Source of the DNA: Cherax quadricarinatus
Lineage: Eukaryota > Arthropoda > Malacostraca > Decapoda > Parastacidae
Assembly (NCBI RefSeq): GCF_038502225.1
Contig: NC_091369.1
Location: 13,083,502-13,147,501 of the forward strand
Reading direction: 5' to 3'
DNA length: 64,000 nt
Both the position numbers and the translations under genes were made by a program. Positions within the stretch are counted from its first letter, which is position 1. Each line of letters starts with the position of its first letter. A model generated the notes under the pieces. The model had not been told where the DNA came from, did no database searches, and saw nothing but the letters and a program-made list of their open reading frames with translations. This document shows, in pieces, positions 31,487-41,465 of this stretch.

Positions 31487-31511
31487 CTCTCTCTCTCTCT
31501 CTCTCTCTCTT
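31487..31511. repeat. (CT)n microsatellite
   Basis: About 12 uninterrupted ct units directly before the MITE at 31523. Confidence 0.9.
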
Positions 31512-31522
31512 AAAGAAAGAAA

Positions 31523-31715
31523 TACAGTGGACCCCCGGTTAACGATATTTTTTCACTCCATAAGTATGTTCAGGTGCCAGTACTGACCGAATTTATTCCC
31601 ATAAGGAATATTGTGAAGTAGATTAGTCCATTTCAGACCCCCAAACATACACGTACAAACGCACTTACATAATTGGTCGCATTCGGAGGTAATCGTTATG
31701 CGGGGGTCCACTGTA
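31523..31715. mobile_element. TA-flanked MITE (mariner-like ends)
   Basis: Termini tacagtggacccccggttaa and cgttatgcgggggtccactg followed by ta are inverted repeats of about 22 bp with TA at each side; 193 bp overall. Same family as 21403-21609. No ORF. Confidence 0.87.
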
Positions 31716-32099
31716 GTTCAGAGATAATGCAATAGCTGACAGCAATATTTCGGAGGTACAATAACAAACAATTACTTTAACAATAACAAAAGAACAAAAA
31801 GCACAAAATCCTCCATAGCGTTTGGTGGAATTTACTTTCATTTTGCCTCTATAAATTCATTACAGTAAACCGTTTCTGTGACAATTTGTGCACATATAAA
31901 TTTTGTAGTAATGGACTGTTAACAGGGAAATATTTAATGAAGCATTTAGCAGAGATTGTATTTTTAAATGCGTCGTTTTCACCACAATTGGTTTCAGATT
32001 CTATTTCAGTCCTTTTTTATTGAATATTTTGGCACACTTTGGTAAATAGTAATAATATATTAATAATACTTATTAATAATAACTGATGATATTAACAAT
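31716..32099. other. AT-rich spacer, nothing recognised
   Basis: No ORF or repeat that I can name. Confidence 0.5.
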
Positions 32100-32735
32100 T
32101 TTACCGAAGTTTAGGATTTATATATTTTTAATTGCCCTATGGTTTTTATTGGCCTCTATTTTTTTCTTTGGCCTATTTCGGCCCGTGTTTTCTTTGGTCT
32201 GTTTCATCCTATTTATTCTTCAGCTTATTTCACCCTATTTTTTCTTCAGCCTATTTCATCCTATTTCCCCTTATCGCATTTGCTCTACTTATCCTTTATC
32301 CTATTTTCCTTTAGACTGATTTCTCTTATTCACCTCTTTCATCTATTTCTTCAGTCTATTTCAGCCTATTTTTCTTGTGCCCTATTGCCTAGTTTTTCCT
32401 TCGTCCTATTTGTGTATTTTGCCTATTTTCTAAATTTTGTCTGCAACCTATTTCTTCCTATTTTCATTCGCACTATTTCCTTCAACCTATTTCACCCTTT
32501 TTTTCCTTCACCCTATTTCATCTCATTTTTCCTTTAGCTTATTTCACCCTATTTTAATTTCAGCCTATTTCATCGTAATTTTCTTTCAGCCTGTTTTTTT
32601 CTTCAGTATATTTCTCCCTATTTTTCCTATGGTCTATTTCTCCCTATTTTTCCCCTTCAGGATATCTCACCCTATTTTTCCCTTCAGCCTATTTCACCCT
32701 ATTTTTCTTCAGTCTATTTCACCCAACGTTACACC
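32100..32735. repeat. Degenerate pyrimidine-rich minisatellite
   Basis: A loose array based on 'cctatttcaccctatttttc' plus 'cttcag', period about 25-27 bp and variable. It ends with (att)n at 32739-32754. The Phe/Tyr/Ser-rich ORFs here are repeat artefacts. Confidence 0.85.
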
Positions 32736-32922
32736 TATTATTATTATTATTATTATAATCAAGGAGGAGCGCTAAACCCATAGGATTATGCAGCGCCTGT
32801 AGAGGGGGATGTGGAAGCTATTCAGGATTAATTCAGGGAACTGGAATACAGATCCAATTCCCTAAATCAAGAGCCCCTCACCAACGTCAAGGAACCTTCC
32901 TTGAGGGGGACGTTTCGCCCAA
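32736..32922 (-). repeat. SINE-like interspersed repeat with (ATT)n tail
   Basis: In reverse it reads from 'cccctcaaggaaggttcctt' (32922) through 'ggggctcttgatttagggaa' to the tail 'gcgctcctccttgatta' and (taa)n. Same family as 4023 and 30885; the ATT microsatellite sits exactly at the repeat's 3' end. Confidence 0.75.
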
Positions 32923-33199
32923 ACAGTGCGAAAATGTGTGTACGAAATTTCATCAAACACTGCGCACTGCCAGACGTAAAATACCACCACCAGTTTTAAA
33001 TTTCGTACAGTAAATGTCGGTTAATTCTATGGAAATCTTGGTTAAGTTTATCACCCACAAACGTTGAATTTCTTACGGTTTAAATTTCAGAATTTGGGAA
33101 GATTTTACTCGATATAATTATTAATCAGAATAATAATCCTGGGTTATTAATCCTGGCTGGATTATTTCCATGGGGGGGGGGGAGGCTCTTAATTCTCTC

Positions 33200-33742
33200 C
33201 TCCCAGGATGCGACCCATATCAGTCAGCTAACACCCAGGTACCTATTTACTGCTAGGTGACCAGGGACAGCAGGTGTGAGGTGACTTGCCCATACGTCTC
33301 ACCCTGCCCTGGATGCCACCCACAACACTCAACTAACACCCAGGTACCTGTTTACTGCTAGGTGAACAGTGGCAGCAGGTTTAAGATAACTAACACCCAG
33401 GTACCTATTTACTGCTAGGTGACCAGGGACAGCAGGTTTAAGATAACTAACACCCAGGTACCTACTTACTGATAGGCGAACAGGGACAGCAGGTGTAAAG
33501 AAACGCATCCAGACTGAGGGACTGATTACCTTGTCTTCCACAGTTCTCTGCATTGGACTGAAGAAACCACTGACTGGCGAAACGTTTCCATAATAAATAT
33601 TCCTTCATTTTGCATAAGTGGCTCAGTCTTCAATTTGTGGGTTTCCTGAACCATTTACGTCACATAACGTGTCTGCTGACCTGGGGATCGAACCCCGGTC
33701 CCTCAGGGTGTGAGATGAATCCGCTACTAAGTGAGCCACGAG
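33200..33742 (-). mobile_element. tRNA-derived SINE copy, with internal tandem expansion and insertion
   Basis: The tRNA-like head lies at 33671-33742 in reverse: 'cgtggctcacttagtagcgg' (box A region), then 'ccggggttcgatccccaggt' (box B GGTTCGATCCC). The body at 33200-33500 matches the SINE at 55252 ('acctgggtgttagctgactg', 'gtgggtcgcatcc'). The piece 'taacacccaggtacctattt' 'actgctaggtgaccag' has been duplicated to four tandem copies of about 57-100 bp (33227-33500). Between body and head, 33500-33640 carries another dispersed repeat (gaaacgtttcc family). Confidence 0.75.
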
Positions 33743-33876
33743 CACTAGAGAATGTTAAGATCAATAAATACTTACCAGAGAATACGTGTTGCCACAACCC
33801 TGGTTAATGGGGTTTGAAGCCTGTCGACTACACCATGCTCGTTAACACATATTACAAATATCATACAAATATCATA

Positions 33877-33962
33877 CAGCCTCAATTAAGGGAATTGGAG
33901 CACAGATCCAATTCCCCAGATCAAGAGCTCACCACCAGCATCAAAGACCTTCCCTTGAGGGG
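33877..33962 (-). repeat. SINE-like interspersed repeat fragment
   Basis: Plus-sense 'aagggaattggagcacagat', 'ccccagatcaagagctcacc' and 'accttcccttgagggg'; a short copy of the 32736 family without its tail. Confidence 0.7.
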
Positions 33963-34552
33963 CCATAACAAACTAATGTATTTCCAGTAGCGTCCTTGGC
34001 CAAGAATACTTTAATCCCTAAAATTAGGGATTAAAATATACTCATATATACACTGAGAGAAATATACCTCTGGGTATATATATCTCCTGTGATACCAACA
34101 ACTGTGGTTAATAAAGAAGAAAAAAACGTAAACGGAGGATTGTAATTATTTTTACAGTAAATAATCCCATTGGTTTAAACTGCCTAATATATAAATATAA
34201 AATCTCAAATACAATTTATTTCCTGCCTCGCATATAATTTTAAAGTCGTCTACACATGGGTCATGGGTTTCAGAGAGCGGTTTTACTGTAATTAATGGGG
34301 TTTAAAGCCTATCTGCTATACGAGGGTCACTTGTCGACCGCTAGTCAAGATTACTTTAATTCTGAAACATAAATCTAATTTTTATAATTATAATCATAAT
34401 TTTTATAGGGGTGGAAGGGTAAGCCAGTGAAAGGTCTCGGTCAGATGACCAAAAGCTCCAACTGCGGGTCATATGACAGACCAGCGTCAGGAAACACTTG
34501 TCCTGTTTCCTGACCAACTTTACCTAACCTAACCTACCCATAACAAGAATGA
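33963..34552. other. Spacer, no gene seen
   Basis: AT-rich. It includes 'ggtggaagggtaagccagtg', 'ggtcagatgaccaaaagctc' near 34410-34460, repeated as a similar block at 36160-36215, so both belong to an unnamed dispersed repeat. Confidence 0.5.
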
Positions 34553-35066
34553 TAGTACACTCTGTGTATATACACTGAGAGAACATACACTTCTCAGTGT
34601 ATATACACTGAGAGAACATACACTTCTCAGTGTATATACACTGAGAGACCATACATTTCTCAGTGTATATACACTGAGAGACCATACACTTCTCAGTGTA
34701 TATACACTGAGAGACCATACACTTCTCAGTGTATATACACCGAGAGACCATACACTTCTCAGTGTATATACACTGAGAGACCATACACTTCTCAGTGTAT
34801 ATACACTAAGAGACCATACACTTCTCAGTGTATATACACTGAGAGACCATACACTTCTCAGTGTATATACACTAAGAGACCATACACTTCTCAGTGTATA
34901 TACACCGAGAGACCATACACTTCTCAGTGTATATACACTGAGAGATCATACACTTCTCAGTGTATATACACCGAGAGACCATACACTTCTCAGTGTATAT
35001 ACACTGAGAGATCATACACTTCTCAGTGTATATACACCGAGAGACCATACACTTCTCAGTGTATAT
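34553..35066. repeat. Palindromic 33-bp minisatellite
   Basis: About 15-16 copies of a 33-bp unit made of ctcagtgtatatacactgag, a perfect 20-bp palindrome, plus a 13-bp spacer (agaccatacactt). A few units have a single change (cactaag, caccgag) or the spacer agaacatacactt or agatcatacactt. The periodic ORF on the - strand (MVSQCIYTEKC repeats) is an artefact. Confidence 0.95.
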
Positions 35067-35084
35067 ATAAATGATTTAGAAAAT

Positions 35085-35240
35085 CGATAGGTTGGTAGCG
35101 CAACATTTGAGAATATTTATTCTGGGAACATTTCGCTATTCAATGGTTTTTCAGTCCAGTACAGAGAATAACGATGGAAGATGAGGAGGCAATCAGTCCC
35201 TCATCCTCCAGGCTGAGGGACTGATTAGGTGACTGCAATT
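35085..35240. repeat. Dispersed repeat of the 'gaaacattTCGC' family
   Basis: 'gcaacatttgagaatattta', 'ggaacatttcgctattcaat', 'ggtttttcagtccagtacag' and 'cagtccctcatcctccaggc'. Related copies: 33500-33640, 40835-40935, 50205-50300, 50485-50610, 61735-61880 and 62125-62205. Function unknown; too diverged to define ends. Confidence 0.6.
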
Positions 35241-35299
35241 ATCATGTATAGTAACGTATATTTAAATTACCTACCAGGATAATCAAAAAAGTCAGAATA

Positions 35300-35540
<241 letters not shown>

Positions 35541-36548
35541 TCCTTAACGGATGTACGGGGGGGGTGAGGGGGGTCCCAACTCTCCCTCTCCTGATGGTAG
35601 TAGTGGTTGTAGGTTGAGGTGGGTGGTAGTGGTAGTAGTGGTGGTGCAGCTGTGATGGTCGTCTGTGACTCCCTGGAGGCTGGGGACGCAGCTGACGACC
35701 ACCACCATCGTCAGCCACACCAGCAGGCAGGTACCTCTGGGGAGACTTCATTCCTTTCCTCCTCCTCCTCCTCCTCCCGTCTCCTCTTCCTGCTTCGCCC
35801 GGTGATGCTGCACATTTTGAGACCAACATAATTTTTGTAAGACTGAAACGCTGACGTTGAGGTTTTCATTTTACGAAGCTAAAATTATTCTGAATTACAA
35901 TAAAAGGTTTGAGTCTGCCATTGAAACATGAAACTCAAAAACCTTTTGAATAACTTCAACATTAAAATTTTTCAACCGTGTAGCACAAGGCAGTACTAAA
36001 AATAAAATGAGACTTGTAAAAAAAGTGAAAGGAGTTTTTAAAAGATATATTGCAAACCAATTCCATAAATGAACTCGAATTTATACCAGACCGGTCGATC
36101 AAAAGGTTAAAATAAGAGTCTGGTAGCTGATGCTAGGCTATTAATTTTATTTTTTAAAGGGGTAGAGGGGGTAAGCCAGCGGAATGCCTCGGTCAGATCA
36201 CCAAAAGCTCCAGTGGTGGGTCATTGTATAAGACCCATGTCAGGAAATACTTTTCATGTTTTCTGACGAATCTTAACCTAACCTGAAGTTAAGTTTCCAA
36301 ACGTTCAGCTGGGTGGATATAAAGTATATAGTCATGGACATACATTTTTGGGGCTCTGAAGCTTGAGTTGTTTTGGGGGGCCCCTTCACAACCCCTTCTC
36401 ATACAGTAGACCAACAATTTTTAAGCAATGTGGACTAAAGTGGGTTCTGGGGCCCCTCCGGGATCAGGGGCTCTGAAGCTTAAGGTTAATTAGTTTCATA
36501 GCAGATCCTCCCCTGGGAGTATATATAGGCGTATAAGAGACAGACGGA
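35541..36548. other. Spacer, no supported gene
   Basis: 35560-35830 is GC-richer and has an open frame on the - strand (up to 162 codons including the translated CT repeat) with Arg- and His-rich low-complexity composition; I see no domain. A CCTCCTCCTC run is near 35758. The rest is AT-rich. The block at 36160-36215 repeats that at 34410. Confidence 0.45.
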
Positions 36549-36774
36549 CTTAAGAGGCACGTAAGTCCCCCTGTCTTCTAATAACATGTTCATTTTTCCA
36601 CTATAATCTGCCTTATCCAAAGATTTGTTAAGTTATACCATAAATTAAGGAAAGATACTGGACTTCACCTTACGACACAGACAAAGCAAATGTGATAGTA
36701 ACTATTGACAAGGTAGATTATAGTGAAAAAATGAACATGTTATTAGAAGAGGGAGAAACTCACGTGCCTTTTAA
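36549..36774. mobile_element. Fold-back element with about 62-bp inverted arms
   Basis: Left arm from 'cttaagaggcacgtaagtcc' through 'tctaataacatgttcatttt' to 'ccactataatctgcctt'; right arm from 'aaggtagattatagtgaaaa' through 'aacatgttattagaagaggg' to 'cacgtgccttttaag'. The arms are about 90% complementary, separated by about 95 bases. No ORF; a MITE or other foldback of unknown superfamily. Confidence 0.8.
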
Positions 36775-37211
36775 GGCACAGTGACAAGGAACCAACATTA
36801 ACAAAGGAAATAATCAGTTCGCTTCTCCCCGAAGGTCTTGCTGTGAACCTGGATTTAACTAGCAGTAACACTAAGTACCGTCCCTATGTTAAATTAACCA
36901 TCTTAGAAAATTATAACACTACTGGAGTGCCATTTCTTCTTTATTAAAACATTCCAGTCCTGCTGGAATGTCGTAGTCTATTTAAGAAGGCACTGCAGTC
37001 GTGCGTGAGAAACTCCAGTACCTACTGGAATATCGTATCCTGTAATAGAAAACACATTGATCATGTGTACAAGAAGCTCCAGTAACTGCTGGCAGTATTA
37101 AACTGTTGGGTACAAGGTATCTGTGTATTAATAATGTTAATGAAAAAAGACCTAGGCTTCACTGAGCCACGAGAGACCTGCCAATGACAATGAAATGTGG
37201 ATTCGAGTTGC
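36775..37211. other. Spacer, degenerate 'ctccagta / tggaatgtcgta' repeats
   Basis: Between about 36920 and 37100 the words 'gctggaatgtcgtag', 'ctggaatatcgtatcc' and 'aagctccagtaactgctgg' recur at a period near 70. No gene. Confidence 0.45.
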
Positions 37212-37401
37212 GTTCTAAGAACATAAGAACATAAGAACATAAGAACGAAGGAACACTGCAGAAGGCCTACTGGCCCATGCGAGGCAGGTCCAAGTCTCCT
37301 ACCAGCTTAAGCCAATGCACCCAACCTAGTCAGGTCAGGTCACATTGACTTAAGGGAGGAACACGGCAAACAACCTGGTAGCACAAGCTATCAGGTCCAA
37401 C

Positions 37402-40131
37402 TCACACCCACCCACATCCACTCATGTATTTATCCAACCTATTTTTAAAGCTACACAACGTTCTGGCCTCTATAACTGTACTCGGGAGTTTGTTCCACTC
37501 ATCCACAACTCTATTACCAAACCAGTACTTTCCTATATCCTTCCTGAATCTGAATTTTTCCAACTTAAAACCATTGCTGCGAGTCCTGTCTAGGCTAGAT
37601 ATTTTCAGCACACTATTTACATCCCCTTTATTTATTCCTGTCTTCCATTTATACACCTCAATCATATCCCTCCTAATTCTTCGTCTTTCTAGAGAGTGCA
37701 GATTCAGGGCCCCTAGTCTGTCCTCACAGGGAAGGCCCCCGACACACGGGACCAACCCTGCCATCCTCCTTTGTACATTTTCCAGAGAACCCACATCCAC
37801 TCTGCAATACGGCGACCAAAACTGTGCAGCACAATCCAAATGAGGCCCAACCAAGGATGCATAGAGTTGAAGAACAACCTGAGGACTCCCACCATTCATG
37901 CTTCTTGATATGAAGCCAAGGACCCCACCAGCCCCACTGCGAACAGTTATGCACCGTTGTCCCGGCCTCAGACCACTGCCAACCAGAACCCCCAAATCTT
38001 CCTCGCAATCCGCAACATCAAGATCCACACTATCTAGTTTACATGTGGCACGGTCACTGTCCCGTCCAACATTTAGAACTTTGCACCTGTCCACACTAAA
38101 CTGCATCTGCCACCTCTCCGACCACCGCACCAGTCCACCCAAACCCCCCCGGCGCGCTCGAACGTCCTCGTCAGAATGAATTCGACGGCCCACCCTGGTG
38201 TCATCGGCAAACTTGCCGATGTCGCTCCCTATGCCCTCATCCACGTCGCTCATGTAGACTGCGAACAGCAGGGGGCCCAACACCGACCCCCGCGGAACAC
38301 CGCCCGCGACGCCTCCCCACTCCGACCCCTCCCCACCCATGCAAACTCTCCGCCGCCCACCTGTCAACCACGCCCCCATCCAGGAAAAAACTTCTCCCAT
38401 TCCATGTGCTCCAATTTTCCTCAACAGTCCCCGATGCGGGACCCCGTCAAAAGCCCCACCGAAGTCCATACACACAACATCACACCCACTACCATGATCC
38501 ACCCCCCCAAACACCTCAGTGAAAAAAGTCAACAAATTCGCAAGGCAGGAACGCCCCTCTGCAAAACCACGCTGAGATTCGCCGACCAACCTATGCCCCT
38601 CAAGGCGGCCACGAACCGCCCCGGCAACCATCGATTCCATAAACCCTCCCACTATGGAGGTTAGGCTTATTGGTCTATAGTTCGAAGCTAAGGACCTGTC
38701 ACCTGTTTTGAAAATAGGTATCACATTTGCCATTTTCCACTTATCTGGCACCATGCCAGTTTGTAGTGATATGTTGAAAAGATTAGCCAAAGGTGTGCTA
38801 AGCTCCTCTTTACATTCCTTTAGAACCCTTGCATACAGTTCATCAGGGCCTGGGGATTTGTTAGGTTTTAATTTATCTATTTGCCTTATGACCATGTCAC
38901 TTGTGACCCTAATCGTGCACAGTTTATTATCGTCCTGTTCTACATAATTTATCATTACTGGAATATCGCTGGTATCCTCCTGTGTAAAAACTGAGAGGAA
39001 GTATGTGTTAAAAATTCTACACATTTCCTTATCACTGTCAGTGAGCTGACCCGAGGAACTTTTGAGTGGGCCTATCTTGTCCCTGATCTTACTTCTGTAT
39101 ACCTGAAAGAATTCTTTTGGGTTAGTCTTCGATTCTCTTGCAACTTTAACCTCATAATCTCTTTTTGCTTTTCTAATTCCCTTTTTTATTTCTCTCTTTA
39201 ACTGAATATATCGATTTCTTAATTGCCCCTCTCCTCTTTTGATTTGCCTATATATGCCTCTCTTTTGACCAATCAGATATTTTAATCTATTGTTCATCCA
39301 TTTAGGATCATTTTTGTTTGATCTGATTTCCCTATTTGGAACATAATTTGACTGAGCAGCTAGAACTATGCCCTGGAAAGCATCATATCGGCAACCATCA
39401 CCACCTACCTGACCCTTAGTCAGGTCATTCCAGTTCAGCCCACCTAAGTAATTTTTCAGTCCTATGAAATCAGCCAAGCGAAAGTCAGGGACGGAGACTT
39501 GATTGCCATTATTAGGGGAATTCCATGATATATTAAAACTGAGTGATTTGTGATCACTTTCCCCAAGCTCATTATTAACCTCAAGGTTATTAATTAGCGT
39601 TTCCCTACTGGCAAGAACCAAGTCAAGGAGGTTATTGCCCCTAGTTGGCTCTGTCACAAACTGTTTTAAAAAACAATCCTGGATCGTATCAAGAAAGTCA
39701 CCTGACTCTAAATTTCCTGTCAAATTGCTCCAGTCAATCTGTCTATAGTTGAAATCTCCCATTAGCACAACATTTTCGTATGTAGATGCCTTACGAATTT
39801 CGTCCCATAGAAGTTTACTGCACTCCCTATCAAGATTTGGGGCCCTGTAAATCACACCCAAAATTAGTTTTTCTCGGCCCTCGAGAAGCTGTAACCAAAC
39901 AGATTCAGTGGCTGACGCTTCTAATTTAATATCTTGTCTTACACAACAATTTAAATTGTCTCTGACATACATCGCTACTCCACCACCTTTCCTGTTGACC
40001 CTGTCAGTGTGGAATAATTTATAGCCTTGTATGTGACATTCAGAGGGCATCTCTCTATCTTTCAGATTGAGCCAGGTCTCTGTTATAGCAATAATATCTA
40101 TGTTTCCTGCACTTGCAATTAATCTTAGCAC
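37402..40131 (-). pseudogene. CR1-like ORF2 (endonuclease-RT), open for 909 codons but hypermutated
   Basis: Endonuclease and the first reverse-transcriptase motifs are normal: IDIIAITETWL, LGVIYRAP, MGDFNY, ESDHKSL, KPNKSPGPDEL. From about residue 490 to 810 the protein is shifted in composition: Lys to Gly/Glu/Arg, Asn to Ser/Asp/Gly, Ile to Val/Met, Tyr to Cys, Thr to Ala. Thus YMDFSKAFDRVPH of E1 reads CMDFGGAFDGVPH and GVPQGSVLGPLLF reads GVPRGSVLGPLLF; FADD is retained. One codon is deleted (HGMGEVFSW against HGIGGEIFSW). From about residue 815 (IEVYKWKTGINKGDVNSVLK) the sequence is normal again. The frame stays open because A-to-G changes cannot create a stop codon. The product is very unlikely to be an active enzyme. 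Confidence 0.9.
37709..38660 (-). other. A-to-G hyperedited block in E2
   Basis: Aligned by eye to E1 12220-13185. About 155 A-to-G differences on the sense strand against about 7 other substitutions and one 3-base gap. In 38581-38640 (sense 'atggaatcgatggttgccgg' against E1 'atggaatcaataattgccga') 16 of 23 adenines are changed and none of the 37 other bases. The boundaries are abrupt. E1 has the ancestral state, since it keeps conserved reverse-transcriptase residues. Confidence 0.9.
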
Positions 40132-40168
40132 ATCTATCTTATTTCTTACACTCCTGTTATTAGTATAG

Positions 40169-40338
40169 TGAGGACCTATCTTATCTCTTATTTTTTGTTC
40201 TGTAAACCTGGAAAAACCTTTTTGGGTTAGTTTTCAAATCCCTAGCAACTTTAATTTCATAGTCCCGTTTAGCTTTTCTTATCCCCTTTTTAACGTCCCT
40301 CTTAATGTCAATATACTGACTCATAAGATGACCCTCAC
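40169..40338 (-). mobile_element. Diverged CR1-like fragment fused to the E2 5' end
   Basis: On the - strand it encodes KRGEGHLMSQYIDIKRDVKK, KAKRDYEIKVARDLKTNPKR and FFQVYRTKNKR, the middle of ORF2 (compare KRGEGQLRNRYIQLKREIKK in E1), then meets the start of E2 near 40168. It is a different, older subfamily in the same orientation. Confidence 0.8.
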
Positions 40339-40344
40339 CTCTTT

Positions 40345-40530
40345 TGTGAATCCCTTCAAAAATGTTACTTTGCTCACACTCCAACAGCACATCAAGTCAT
40401 AAAACCACTTATCTCCACTCACTCCTATCTAAAATGCTCACACACACACCTACTGTATGTCTAAGCCCTTTGTACACAAAACCTCCTTCACTCCCTCCCT
40501 CCAACTTTTCCTCAGGCAATCTCCCCATGG
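40345..40530 (-). mobile_element. RTE-like LINE fragment
   Basis: Plus-sense 'gttactttgctcacactcca', 'acagcacatcaagtcata', 'ctccactcactcctatctaa' and 'gtacacaaaacctccttcac' align with RTE-b 13447-13600. It lacks the 3' tail because the CR1-like fragment replaces it at about 40345. Confidence 0.85.
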
Positions 40531-40834
40531 AAAAAAAAAATACCTTTCTTTAATATAATCTAACCTAATGTTACCCAACCTAACTAATAAATTTACAGCT
40601 GGTCTAGGTTAGGTTTGCTTTAATTAGACTGGGTTGTGTTATTAAACTTATCAAAATTTATCTCTTTTTCCTATTTGTTTACAGTATAACTGATTTCATT
40701 GCACAACCCATTTAAGAAGAATTTACATAAATTGTATTCTCATTTTGCCTAAATAAATATTTTCCACAACAAATAACTTTTTTCCCATGCAACAGATATC
40801 ACAGATGTTGTAGATGAATGGTTCAGAGAACCGA
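40531..40834. other. AT-rich spacer
   Basis: No ORF. It contains 'ctaacctaatgttacccaac' and 'ctaggttaggtttg', near-complementary words typical of degenerate taaccta/taggtta runs. Confidence 0.4.
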
Positions 40835-40935
40835 CATGTTGATAAATTAGACACATGTGCAACTCTTGGGTATCTTTACTGAGGAAACGTTTCGCCACAC
40901 AGTGGCTTCATCAGTCCATACATAGGAGAATCTTG
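40835..40935. repeat. Dispersed repeat, 'gaaacgtttcgcc' family
   Basis: 'acatgtgcaactcttgggta', 'tctttactgaggaaacgttt', 'cgccacacagtggcttcatc' and 'agtcc'. The best-preserved copy of this phrase in the window; related phrases at 61740-61800 and 62140-62185. Confidence 0.7.
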
Positions 40936-41380
40936 AAGAACAGGAGGAGAATGAGGCAATCAGTCCCCCAACCCCGAGCCGACGTGCTCAGCCCACCAAC
41001 CCCGAGCAGAACACGGCAGATGAGCGGAGAAGCAGCCCACAAACCGATGATAATGAAGTAAAGATGCGATGGGAAGCGTTTTGATCTGCATAGAGGCTTA
41101 TTAAGTTATCATTATGATTTAATAATGCTTTATCTAGACACTGGAATGACTCAGTGAAGTTTAATACAGAGCGAAACGTCCCAGAGAAGCTTGTACTGCA
41201 ACGCGAAGCTTTTCTGAACTGCATTCTGATGAGGAAACCTTAGAATTGTTGGACGCTGAGAAGTGACGGCAGATAAAGTAATCTTCTAACATAGGATCGA
41301 AGAGTAACTGTATGTGTCGTCTTTTGTTTATCATAATCACGAACGATGGAACAAGGGGAGGGGTTGGATGACTATTATTA

Positions 41381-41465
41381 GAGCCGGCTGGCCCAGTGGT
41401 TAGCGAACTCGCCTCTGAGTTGTAGGACTCGCCTGGCATTGATTCAAATCCCATCCGTTCCGTGA
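41381..41465 (+). repeat. tRNA-like SINE head
   Basis: 'gagccggctggcccagtggt' 'tagcgaactcgcc' looks like a box A region and 'attgattcaaatccc' like a degenerate box B. A second diverged copy is at 25772-25850 ('tagctggcccagtggcttac'). The acceptor ends do not pair well, so not a functional tRNA gene. Confidence 0.5.

Larger units (their letters stand above)
37212..40168 (-). mobile_element. CR1-like non-LTR retrotransposon E2, 5'-truncated, with A-to-G hypermutated block
   Basis: Same family as E1: the 3' repeat (in plus sense taagaacataagaacataag) at 37218-37246, the same 3' UTR, and an ORF2 from 40131 to 37402. It begins at the very start of ORF2 (homology from about 40168), so ORF1 is missing. 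Outside the block 37709-38660 it differs from E1 by only scattered single changes. For example, the 60 bases 38701-38760 are identical. Inside, almost every difference is A in E1 to G in E2 on the sense strand. Confidence 0.93.

Noticed and set aside
37709..38660. APOBEC-type DNA editing, CpG decay or gene conversion with a GC-rich subfamily as the cause of the E2 block
   Set aside because: APOBEC gives G-to-A or C-to-T on the sense strand and CpG decay gives C-to-T or G-to-A; here changes are A-to-G. Gene conversion cannot be fully excluded without more copies, but would not by itself explain restriction to A-to-G.
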